Assembly (NCBI GenBank): GCA_964500605.1
Contig: CAZCOS010000081.1
Location: 1-7,795 of the forward strand
DNA: 7,795 nt
Source: Sterolibacterium sp964500605
Lineage (GTDB): Bacteria > Pseudomonadota > Gammaproteobacteria > Burkholderiales > Rhodocyclaceae
Direction: 5' to 3'
Shown: positions 1-6,680 of the stretch, piece after piece
Layout of the letters: each line of letters begins with the position of its first letter
How positions within the stretch are numbered: position 1 is the stretch's first letter
Program-made: the position numbers and the translations under genes
Notes under the pieces: model-generated
Databases searched by the model: none
What the model saw: the letters and a program-made list of their open reading frames with translations, nothing else
Told to the model about the DNA's origin: nothing

Positions 1-19
1 AAAAATCAATAGGTTATCA

Positions 20-1219
20 TTGGTTTTGAGCAAGAAGACCACGGATTCAGGGAATATTCAACCGACAGCCGAACTCTTTGAAAAGATTGCAGCCTGTGAG
101 GATAAAACCACAAAGACTTATGCATGCACGCTGGTTACGCCGATGTACGGTGGCGGGGTCGAGGCAGGCACGGTCGACCTGGAAATGCCCATTCGCGCCA
201 GTTCGATTCGGGGGCAACTACGTTTCTGGTGGCGTCTGATCCATGCTCAGGGGCTAAGTGCGGACGAGATGTTTGCGCGTGAAGTGGCGATCTGGGGGGG
301 CATCGGAGACACGGGAGCCACAGCGAGCAAGGTTGTTATTCGCGTAACTGGACATCCTGCAAACAAACAGGGTGATTTGCAAAACTCATCGGAATTCACG
401 GATTTCGCCGTCAAATATGCCTTTGGTTCAGCCGCCATCAATGGCGATGCCAAATGGTTGAAGTCCAGTTATGAATTTGCACTGCACATTCGCTATCCGC
501 AAGAAGTTGCCGAACAAGTCGAAACCACATTGCGCTGGTGGGCCAGTTTTGGTGGCCTGGGCGCACGCAGCCGGCGGGGCTTTGGTGCCATCCAGATGAG
601 CGAGTTGAAATCAGTGACTGAAAACGAAGTTGCTGACAAAGGCGGCCACCTGCAATTAATGACCTCGGGGAGCCAGAAACCTGATCGTGCATGGAAAGCA
701 TCCATCGAGCGTCTGCGTTTATTTCGTCAAGGTAACGGTTTTGCTCGCACCCAAGGCGACCCCAGACCAGGACGCAGCTTCTGGCCAGAACCCGACCAGA
801 TACGCCGCTTCACCAACCGTAATGACAACGGAAGACATATGCCAGTACATGCCGCAGGCAATGTGTTCCCACGCGCGGCTTTTGGCTTGCCGATCACCTT
901 TGAATTCCGCGGCACGCCGAATGATCCACAAAAAACCGAACTCCACCCTACAGGGGACTCGGATCGCATGGCTAGCCCTTTAATCCTGCGACCGTATTGG
1001 GACGGCAGCCACTGGCGAGGGGCAGCCTTGCTCTTGCCGGGTTGGGAAAAGGCTCTGCAACAAACCCTCAAATTCAAGGATAACGATCACTATGCCCCCG
1101 ACCCATGGCCCACAGATCCCGCCAAACGAAAAAAACTGGCGCAGGAAATCAGACCCATGCAAAACCGTGGCGATGATCCGTTGACCGCATTCATGAACTA
1201 TTTTGTGGAGGGTCAGTGA
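20..1219 (+). CDS. cmr1: Cmr1, type III-B RAMP (Cas7-like) subunit
   Basis: Cmr1 is a Cas7-family RAMP subunit at the 3'-spacer end of the Cmr ribonucleoprotein, where it helps anchor crRNA and target RNA. Seen here (numbered from the TTG at 20): the first RAMP strand with TPMYGGG (residues 40-46), the Cmr1 signature SSIRGQLRFWWR (61-72), a glycine/arginine-rich loop GGLGARSRRGFG (178-189), and a second RAMP half with PRAAFGLPI (284-292). The 399-residue length is normal for two RAMP folds. The start is uncertain: no ATG precedes the conserved core, the frame is open to the window edge, and TTG codons lie at 20 (after AATAGG) and 26. The first ~33 residues are extra compared with what I expect for the family. 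The 5' part is visibly more AT-rich than cmr2-cmr6. It heads the operon and its stop overlaps the cmr2 ATG. Identity is firm; the start is not. Confidence 0.95.
   Translation: MVLSKKTTDSGNIQPTAELFEKIAACEDKTTKTYACTLVTPMYGGGVEAGTVDLEMPIRASSIRGQLRFWWRLIHAQGLSADEMFAREVAIWGGIGDTGATASKVVIRVTGHPANKQGDLQNSSEFTDFAVKYAFGSAAINGDAKWLKSSYEFALHIRYPQEVAEQVETTLRWWASFGGLGARSRRGFGAIQMSELKSVTENEVADKGGHLQLMTSGSQKPDRAWKASIERLRLFRQGNGFARTQGDPRPGRSFWPEPDQIRRFTNRNDNGRHMPVHAAGNVFPRAAFGLPITFEFRGTPNDPQKTELHPTGDSDRMASPLILRPYWDGSHWRGAALLLPGWEKALQQTLKFKDNDHYAPDPWPTDPAKRKKLAQEIRPMQNRGDDPLTAFMNYFVEGQ
22..51 (+). repeat. Left arm of 30-nt inverted repeat flanking the cassette
   Basis: GGTTTTG (22-28), eight unrelated bases, then GACCACGGATTCAGG (37-51). 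The reverse complement of 7741-7770 has the same two blocks with the same 8-nt gap, giving 23 of 30 identical positions. The left arm lies in the first codons of cmr1, where ACC ACG GAT TCA GG reads TTDSG; on the minus strand the right arm reads ATG ACC ACG GAT TCA GG. The arms face inward, as terminal inverted repeats do, but a duplicated gene start is equally possible. Confidence 0.6.
1207..1212 (+). promoter_or_regulatory. Ribosome binding site that fixes the cmr2 start
   Basis: GGAGGG lies six bases before the ATG at 1219. A GTG at 1216, in the same frame and directly before this ATG, would add one residue. The spacing and the TGATG overlap with the cmr1 stop favour the ATG. Confidence 0.75.
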
Positions 1220-3033
1220 TGGCGCGCTATCTGGTCACTCTTTCCATCGGCCCCGTACAAAGCCTGATTGGCGCCGCCCGCCGCACCCGCGACCTGTGGT
1301 GTGGCTCCTGGCTGCTCAACGAAGCCGCCAAGGCGGCCGCCAAAGTGCTGTACGAAGCCCAGCCCGGCTGCCTGATCTTTCCCTGCCCGCAAGATGCCAA
1401 TGAGCTGATGCCCGAAGATCAGCCCAAAGACGATGATGCCAACATCGCCAACATCATCCGCGCCGACATTGAACTGCCGGATGCCAATGCAATGCGTCAA
1501 CTCACCGAGCAGGCCAAGCAGGCCGCGCATGCCCGCATTGCCGTGCTTTGCGACAGTGCCAAAGAGCAACTCGGCAGCCTGCCATTTCACCTTGACCTGT
1601 GGGAAATGCAGAAACACGACATCCTCGAAATTTTCTCCGCCTGGACACCTATAGAAAGCGGCCAGCAAGCCTATATGGCCGCATCTACTCGCCTCGGCAG
1701 CTTATTGGCTGCCCGCAAGGCCACCCGCGACTTTCAACCCGCCGCCAGCGCACCGGATGGACTCGGCTATGGCATTCCTAAATCCTCACTCGATGGTGCG
1801 CGTGAGTCGGTCATCGACCTACCCCACAAGGAAAGGGCAAACCGCCGTTACAAAACGGCACTACGCAAACTGGGTTTAAGCCAAGGTGAAGAACTCGACG
1901 CCCTCGCGGTAGCCAAGCGCATGGCGGGCAATATCGACCAATTCACCGCCTATTCTCGCCTTGCCGCCGACGCCTGGATCGAAAGCCTGCCCGATGCACA
2001 GGCCAAGGAACTTGCTCAGGCCTACGAGCCACTGGTCAAACTGGAGCTGGCCACGCGCGTGAGCGGCAATGGCGGGGTTTACAACAAATTGCCGTTTGAT
2101 GCCCAACTCGTGTTCGACTTCCGGCTCAACAATGCACTGGCGAACGCCGATGATTTCGACCCGGAAGAAAAACGGGCGCTCGAAGCATTGCGGAAGGTGA
2201 TCGGCGGCATCAAAGACAAGGCCGTTCCCTATGCCGTAATTTTGCAGGCCGACGGCGACCGCATGGGCGAACTACTCAGCAAGGCAGAAACAGCGGAACA
2301 ATCCCGCGCCATCTCGCGGGCTCTGCATGGCTTTGCCCGCTCCGTGCGAGGCACCGTGCGCAAGCATCGCGGTCATGCCATCTATGCCGGTGGCGATGAC
2401 GTGCTGGCCATGCTGCCGCTGCAAAACGCCGTCGCCTGCGCACGGGAACTCGCCGCAACATTCAAGACTGCGCTGGACGCCGTCGCCACTGAACGTGGCC
2501 TGCCGGTGGAAGAACGTCCCACCCTCTCTGTCGGTTTGGGTATGGGTCATCTGGTCGAACCCCTCGGCAATTTGCGCAACCGCGCCACCAGCGCGGAAAT
2601 GCTTGCCAAAGGCAATGGCTTGCCCACACCACGCAATGCACTAGCCATCCAGCTCGGTGTGCGTTCCGGTGGCGAAATCACCTGGCGCGGCAACTGGGGC
2701 GACCTGGCAGCGTTTGATTCGCTCAACTACCTCACCGAGCAATACCGCAGCGAAACCTGTCCCTCCCGACTGGGCTATGAACTGCGCGATATTGCCCAAC
2801 GTCTGCAGTGGGCCAAGGAGAGTGGAACAGCATTGCCTGGAATCCACGCCGCTGAACTGAATCGCAGCCTCGATCGCGCACGCAAGCCGGATGGCAACAC
2901 GCTGCCAGCTGATTTTCAGGCAGCACTGCGTCGCCGTGCGCAAAGCGTTGGTCTGTCGCAACTGGCCGACGAACTCATCATCACCCGCTGGCTGGCCGCC
3001 CGCACACAATCGGATATCGGAGCCCTTGAATGA
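1219..3033 (+). CDS. cmr2: Cas10/Cmr2, large subunit with cyclase palm, HD-less
   Basis: Cmr2 (Cas10) is the large signalling subunit of the type III-B effector. On target RNA binding, its palm domain makes cyclic oligoadenylates from ATP. Seen here (604 residues from the ATG at 1219): an N-terminal half starting directly with MARYLVTLSIGPVQSLIGAAR, the first cyclase-like domain; a region at 185-198 (GIPKSSLDGARESV) where zinc-ribbon Cmr2s carry cysteines; then the palm with DGDRMG at 345-350 and GGDD at 391-394, both metal/ATP-binding signatures, and a helical C-terminal part. There is no N-terminal HD domain, so it is much shorter than HD-bearing homologues such as the archaeal P. furiosus protein, and no DNase activity is expected from that route. 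It overlaps cmr1 by one base (TGATG) and cmr3 by four (ATGA), so translation is probably coupled. Identity is very secure; loss of HD activity follows from its absence. Confidence 0.97.
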   Translation: MARYLVTLSIGPVQSLIGAARRTRDLWCGSWLLNEAAKAAAKVLYEAQPGCLIFPCPQDANELMPEDQPKDDDANIANIIRADIELPDANAMRQLTEQAKQAAHARIAVLCDSAKEQLGSLPFHLDLWEMQKHDILEIFSAWTPIESGQQAYMAASTRLGSLLAARKATRDFQPAASAPDGLGYGIPKSSLDGARESVIDLPHKERANRRYKTALRKLGLSQGEELDALAVAKRMAGNIDQFTAYSRLAADAWIESLPDAQAKELAQAYEPLVKLELATRVSGNGGVYNKLPFDAQLVFDFRLNNALANADDFDPEEKRALEALRKVIGGIKDKAVPYAVILQADGDRMGELLSKAETAEQSRAISRALHGFARSVRGTVRKHRGHAIYAGGDDVLAMLPLQNAVACARELAATFKTALDAVATERGLPVEERPTLSVGLGMGHLVEPLGNLRNRATSAEMLAKGNGLPTPRNALAIQLGVRSGGEITWRGNWGDLAAFDSLNYLTEQYRSETCPSRLGYELRDIAQRLQWAKESGTALPGIHAAELNRSLDRARKPDGNTLPADFQAALRRRAQSVGLSQLADELIITRWLAARTQSDIGALE

Positions 3034-4139
3034 CCACCCACGCCTATCTGATCGAACCCAAAGCACCACTCATCATTCGTAGTGGTCGCCCCTTCGACGG
3101 CCAAGCCGGTGCCGACGAAGCGCGCTTTCCGCCGCCCTCCACACTGGCCGGCGCATTACGCACTGCGCACGCCGAAAGCACTGGCAAACCCCTTGGCCCC
3201 GAGCTGGCTCAACTGGCCGTGTGTGGCCCCCTGCCTTTTTGCATCGACAGTCGGCAACTCCTCGTACCCAAGCCCGCCGATGCCCTGTATTTCTGGCACG
3301 ACAACAAAACCGACCGGCGGCTGGTGCGCGCTGTGCCGCAAGCTCTGAGCAATGGCGACGAAGGCTGCGGTCTGCCGGACGGGCTGCAACCCGTGCTACT
3401 GAGTGAAGCCGTGCGCAGCAAGCCTGCCGGCGGCCCGCACTGGTGGGCGTTTGACGACCTCATTGCCTGGCGCAGCGCGAACAACGCCGATCCAAGCTTT
3501 GCAAAAATCTCCCAACGCGGCTGGAGCCCGCAGCGCGGAGAAACCCGCACCCATGTCGGCATTGAACCTCATACCCAGGCCGGCGCCGATGGCAAACTTT
3601 TCCAGACCACCGGCTTACCCTTCTGGCAGTACGACCAGAAAAATGACGAAAAACACAGCAAGCTACCCAATGAAGCCATCGGCTTGCTGGGGCGCATGCA
3701 AGGGCATATCGATCCTGGCCTCATCACCCTGGGCGGGGAACGTCGTCTCTCCGCTTTGCGCGCAGCTGAAGAAAGCTGGTGGCCCAGCATGCCTGCCGAC
3801 CTGCCCAGCCGTATTCGTGATGCAGGAGGACTCACGCTGACTCTACTTACCCCGGCACTATTTGCCCGAGGCTGGCGACCGCCAGAAATCCCCGGCCTGC
3901 AACTCATCGCAGCCGCGCTCGACCGTTGGCAGCCGCACTCCGGCTGGGATTTAGCCAACTGGAAACCGCGTGCCGGACGCAAGCTGATCCCGGCCGGTGC
4001 CGTGTACTGGTACCACCTCGATGGCTCAGTGGATGAGCGCACGCTCGCCAATCTCTGGCTCAGCACACTGGCCGACCACGAACAAGATGGCCGCGATGGC
4101 TTTGGCCTGATCCTGCCGCAACCCTACACCCCAAAATGA
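3030..4139 (+). CDS. cmr3: Cmr3, Cas5-like crRNA-handle subunit
   Basis: Cmr3 is the Cas5-group RAMP that, with Cmr2, caps the complex and grips the 8-nt 5' handle of the crRNA. Seen here: an N-terminal RAMP strand followed by the Cmr3 signature RSGRPFDGQ (17-25) and FPPPSTLAGALRTA (33-46); the mid-protein motif RTHVGIEPHT (173-182) followed by ADGKLF, also typical of Cmr3; and a C-terminal GFG (357-359) glycine loop closing the second RAMP fold. Its 369 residues match the family. The start ATG overlaps the cmr2 stop as ATGA with no strong Shine-Dalgarno of its own, which points to translational coupling. It is followed by a 19-nt gap, the only real gap between genes of the operon. High confidence in identity and start. 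Confidence 0.95.
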   Translation: MTTHAYLIEPKAPLIIRSGRPFDGQAGADEARFPPPSTLAGALRTAHAESTGKPLGPELAQLAVCGPLPFCIDSRQLLVPKPADALYFWHDNKTDRRLVRAVPQALSNGDEGCGLPDGLQPVLLSEAVRSKPAGGPHWWAFDDLIAWRSANNADPSFAKISQRGWSPQRGETRTHVGIEPHTQAGADGKLFQTTGLPFWQYDQKNDEKHSKLPNEAIGLLGRMQGHIDPGLITLGGERRLSALRAAEESWWPSMPADLPSRIRDAGGLTLTLLTPALFARGWRPPEIPGLQLIAAALDRWQPHSGWDLANWKPRAGRKLIPAGAVYWYHLDGSVDERTLANLWLSTLADHEQDGRDGFGLILPQPYTPK

Positions 4140-4146
4140 ATTCCAC

Positions 4147-4151
4147 AGGAG
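4147..4151 (+). promoter_or_regulatory. Ribosome binding site of cmr4
   Basis: AGGAG is seven bases before the cmr4 ATG at 4159. This is the only gene junction in the operon without overlap. Cmr4 is present in several copies per complex, so independent and strong initiation here would fit stoichiometry; that last point is inference. Confidence 0.7.
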
Positions 4152-4158
4152 CTCACCG

Positions 4159-5031
4159 ATGAAATCTCGTCTTTACCACTTGCACGCCCTTTCCGCCCTG
4201 CATTGCGGCACAGGCCAATCCGCTGGCGTTGTCGACCTGCCCATAGCCCGCGACCGCGCCAGTAACCTGCCCCTCGTCCCCGGCTCCTCGGTACGCGGCG
4301 TGCTGCGGGCCGAAATTGAAGCCGATGCCACCCATGACCATCTTGCCAGAACCCTGTTCGGCCCACGCAACATCAGCGGAGCTGACGACACCCATGCCGG
4401 CGCACTCGCCATGGGCGATGCTCATCTGCTACTGCTCCCTATCCGGGCATTGGCGGGTATTGTTGCCTATGCTACTTGCCCATTCATCCTGAAACGCTAC
4501 AGCAAGGACTTGCCGCAGCCCCTCGCCGTCCCCGAGGTAAAAGAAACGGAAGCCCTGCATGCCAGCCACAACTGCAATCAACTGGAAGGCCGGATCATTC
4601 TTGAAGACCTCGACCTCAACCCCAAAGCCAGCTCGGAAGCCGAAGCCTGGGCGGCGCACATTGCCAAAGCCATCCATGCGGAAGACACAGAAGCACGGCA
4701 AGACCTGCAAAACCGCTTCATGATTCTCTCGGATAGCGTATTCTCCTTCCTCGCCGAAACCGCCACCGAAATCCGCACCCGCATCAAGATCAATCGGGAA
4801 ACCGGCATCGTGGCCAAAGGCGCGCTTTGGCACGAAGAAAACCTGCCCGCTGAAAGCATCCTCTGGGGGGTATATGCTGTTTCAAACTCTCGGGTCAAAG
4901 GTGACACCACCCCTGGTGAAGAGCTCGCCCGGCAACTCCAGAAAGCCCTGGGCACCCAGCCGCTCCTGCAACTGGGCGGCAAAGCTGGAGTGGGGCGTGG
5001 CCTCACCCGCCTGCTGACGGGAGAAGCCTGA
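4159..5031 (+). CDS. cmr4: Cmr4, Cas7 backbone subunit and target-RNA endonuclease
   Basis: Cmr4 is the repeating Cas7 backbone protein of the type III-B complex. Several copies line the crRNA, and each cuts the target RNA, giving cuts at 6-nt intervals. Seen here: the N-terminal RAMP strand with LHCGTG (14-19), then GVVDLPI (23-29). Its aspartate is residue 26, the same number as the catalytic Asp26 established for P. furiosus Cmr4, so RNA cleavage is predicted to be intact. PLVPGSSVRGVLR (38-50) is the RAMP crRNA-contact segment, and GGKAGVGRG (273-281) is the C-terminal glycine-rich loop. At 290 residues it is full length for the family. The stop overlaps the cmr5 ATG by one base (TGATG). 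Nothing looks truncated. Very secure. Confidence 0.97.
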   Translation: MKSRLYHLHALSALHCGTGQSAGVVDLPIARDRASNLPLVPGSSVRGVLRAEIEADATHDHLARTLFGPRNISGADDTHAGALAMGDAHLLLLPIRALAGIVAYATCPFILKRYSKDLPQPLAVPEVKETEALHASHNCNQLEGRIILEDLDLNPKASSEAEAWAAHIAKAIHAEDTEARQDLQNRFMILSDSVFSFLAETATEIRTRIKINRETGIVAKGALWHEENLPAESILWGVYAVSNSRVKGDTTPGEELARQLQKALGTQPLLQLGGKAGVGRGLTRLLTGEA

Positions 5032-5408
5032 TGAGCATCCGCAGCCATCGCGTCGCCCAGGCGGCATACCAGAAAATCGAGAAGCGCAAAGACCAGAGCA
5101 ACGCCAAGGAATACCGCTCGCTCGCCCTCAACCTGCCCACCATGATTCTGCAGAACGGCCTGGCGCAGGCCACCGGGTTTCTCATCGCCAAAGGCAAGGC
5201 CGAACACCAGGCACTGCTCGATGACCTGGCCAGCGTCCTGCAGCAAAGTGGCGAAAAAGGCTGTGACAGCGGCAAGGAACTGCATCACAGCAGCATTCAG
5301 GCCGACGTCATGCGCACCATGGTGCTCACCCGCCGCAGCCTGGATGCCGCCGCCTGGCTCAAGCGTTACGTCCAGGCCATGATCAAGACCGAGGAGGAGC
5401 AGCCATGA
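5031..5408 (+). CDS. cmr5: Cmr5, small helical (Cas11-type) subunit
   Basis: Cmr5 is the small, all-helical subunit that forms a second filament beside Cmr4 and contacts the target strand. Seen here: 125 residues, strongly helical in composition, with the family pattern YRSLALNLPTMILQNGLAQ (28-46) followed by a hydrophobic helix and a glycine-lysine segment, and a C-terminal helix ending in AAAWLKRYVQAMI. Length is normal. The ATG overlaps the cmr4 stop by one base, and the stop overlaps the cmr6 start by four bases (ATGA), so it is tightly coupled on both sides. It has no catalytic motif, as expected. The assignment rests on the central motif plus position between cmr4 and cmr6. Confidence 0.94.
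   Translation: MSIRSHRVAQAAYQKIEKRKDQSNAKEYRSLALNLPTMILQNGLAQATGFLIAKGKAEHQALLDDLASVLQQSGEKGCDSGKELHHSSIQADVMRTMVLTRRSLDAAAWLKRYVQAMIKTEEEQP
5391..5399 (+). promoter_or_regulatory. Ribosome binding site of cmr6
   Basis: GAGGAGGAG, inside the end of cmr5, is five bases upstream of the cmr6 ATG at 5405. It is a strong purine-rich Shine-Dalgarno that supports this start. Confidence 0.7.
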
Positions 5409-6478
5409 CTGCGCTCGTTCGTGAAGCACTGCGTCCCGCGTTCAAGGCCGCCAAGGATGCCCACCCTGGCCTGCTGTTGCAACGCGGCTGGGCGGATTTT
5501 GTCCAGACCAACAGCGAAAACGCCGGGGCGAATGGTACACCTGGCAAATCGGCGCATATCGCACGCATTTGCGCCATTCCCGCCAGCGAACTCTATGAAC
5601 GCGCCTATCAGCGTTGGGCAAGCACAACCAGCAACTCGCAGCGCTTCAGCCAATTGATCTTCAAAATCGACGGTCGCCTACTAATCGGCCTGGCCGGCAG
5701 CGGCTCGCTTGAAACCGGCTGCGCCATCAGCCACAGCCACGGCATGCCCTATCTGCCCGGCTCCAGCATCAAGGGTGTTGTGCGCGCCTGGGCCGAAATC
5801 CACATGCCCGACTGGCAAAGCCAGTTTGACGAACTCTTTGGGCGGGAAGACCGCTCAGGCCTGGTCGCCTTTCACGATGGCTGGTGGATTCCCCACAGTG
5901 GCAGTGCCAGTCACAAGAATCGCCCCTTCGCCGCCGACATTGTGACCCCCCATCACCCCGAGTACTATGCCGGCAAAAAAGCCGCGACGGATCTGGACAG
6001 CCCTGTTCCCAACAGCCTGATCGGCGTGCGTGGCAGCCTCATGCTCGTTCTCGAAGGAGAAGAAAACTGGCGCAGGCTGGCTGCCCAGATGTTGACGAAA
6101 GCCCTCGCTCAGCAAGGTATCGGTGCAAAAACCCGCGCCGGTTACGGCTATCTGCAACTGGATGAAAAAGAAACCTGTACACTGACCCAAAAAGCCAGCC
6201 AGCAAGCCAGCGAGCAGCAATTCATTCCCGCTACCCTCAAATACAATCCGGGGACACGAGAATTGACCGCAACGCTGCAGGATGGTGAAAAACGTAGCAC
6301 CGCACCTGTCAAGGGAGCGCAGGCCGAACAGTTGCTGGCAAAGCTCGATGAAGCGGCGCGCACCGGCAAGAAGATCAAGGAAGGCAAGCTGAAGGTCGAA
6401 GTACAGATCCGGCATGCCGGAGAAAATTGCATTGAACTCAAGGATTTACGCCCGCTTCAAGAGATCATGAGCGGGTGA
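5405..6478 (+). CDS. cmr6: Cmr6, Cas7-like subunit with C-terminal extension
   Basis: Cmr6 is a Cas7-like RAMP that continues the Cmr4 filament near the crRNA 3' end, next to Cmr1. Seen here: the N-terminal Cmr6 hallmark PGLLLQRG (21-28); the RAMP core with GSLETGCAISHSHG, then LPGSSIKGVVRAW (117-129); and the C-terminal glycine loop KTRAGYGYLQL (242-252), where many Cmr6 proteins end. A polar Gln/Ser-rich linker (about 255-272) follows, then a further ~85 residues (273-357) with beta-rich, lysine-rich character, including KYNPGTRELTATL and KKIKEGKLKVEVQI. This tail reads like a small added domain, possibly nucleic-acid binding; that function is a guess from charge and pattern only. It starts by ATGA overlap with cmr5 and ends the operon. 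The RAMP identity is secure; the tail is unassigned. Confidence 0.94.
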   Translation: MTALVREALRPAFKAAKDAHPGLLLQRGWADFVQTNSENAGANGTPGKSAHIARICAIPASELYERAYQRWASTTSNSQRFSQLIFKIDGRLLIGLAGSGSLETGCAISHSHGMPYLPGSSIKGVVRAWAEIHMPDWQSQFDELFGREDRSGLVAFHDGWWIPHSGSASHKNRPFAADIVTPHHPEYYAGKKAATDLDSPVPNSLIGVRGSLMLVLEGEENWRRLAAQMLTKALAQQGIGAKTRAGYGYLQLDEKETCTLTQKASQQASEQQFIPATLKYNPGTRELTATLQDGEKRSTAPVKGAQAEQLLAKLDEAARTGKKIKEGKLKVEVQIRHAGENCIELKDLRPLQEIMSG

Positions 6479-6647
6479 GCGTCTGTTAAAATGCCATAGT
6501 AATAAAAATAGAAATGCGCAGCATGTTGATTTTAAATAGAAAACCATGGAATTAAGGAGTTTGCCTATGCAAAAAACCCACCCCAAGCCACCTTGCGCCG
6601 CTAAACACCCCGCAAACCCTTGCGGGGCGCGGCTTCTGGAAGGCAGA
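6479..6647 (+). promoter_or_regulatory. CRISPR leader region between cmr6 and the first repeat
   Basis: These 169 nt separate the cmr6 stop from repeat 1. The first ~80 nt are AT-rich (runs around TAATAAAAATAG and TTGATTTTAAATAG), as leaders usually are; the rest is GC-richer with a perfect hairpin. The array transcription direction inferred from the repeat's 3' ATTAAGAC tag places the leader on this side. I could not find a -35/-10 pair with good spacing: TTGATT at 6526-6531 is a fair -35, but no convincing -10 follows. The array may have its own promoter here or be read through from cmr6, since no terminator with a T-tract is visible. Confidence 0.6.
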
Positions 6648-6680
6648 GCTTTATTGACCGGATTTCACGAACGGGATTAA
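6553..6680 (+). CDS. Possible 37-residue leader ORF ending in repeat 1
   Basis: A near-ideal Shine-Dalgarno TAAGGAG (6553-6559) lies seven bases before an ATG at 6567. The ORF that follows starts MQKTHPKPPCAAKHP, runs through the leader hairpin, enters the first CRISPR repeat in the frame LLTGFHERD and stops at the repeat's own TAA (6678-6680). An in-frame ATG at 6546 has no good ribosome site. I recognise no family; the peptide is proline/alanine-rich without a signal or membrane segment. It could be a translated leader peptide, or chance in a purine-rich leader. The feature interval includes the ribosome binding site; coding is 6567-6680. Confidence 0.25.
6608..6627 (+). other. Perfect 8-bp hairpin in the leader
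   Basis: CCCCGCAA (6608-6615) and TTGCGGGG (6620-6627) are perfectly complementary around a four-base ACCC loop, ending 20 nt before repeat 1. No T-run follows on either strand worth calling a terminator. It could be a binding site used in adaptation, an RNA structure on the precursor crRNA, or an attenuator; the sequence alone does not decide. Confidence 0.6.

Noticed and set aside
4578..5429. 283-codon minus-strand open frame opposite cmr4 and cmr5
   Set aside because: It is a shadow of high-GC genes on the other strand: no recognisable domain, no ribosome site noted, and the plus-strand genes are certain.
6526..6555. Sigma-70 promoter using TTGATT as -35
   Set aside because: No -10 resembling TATAAT lies 16-18 bases downstream; listed only as a leader without a defined promoter.
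6608..6627. Leader hairpin as a rho-independent terminator of the cmr operon
   Set aside because: The stem is followed by CGCGGCTTCTGG without a T-run.
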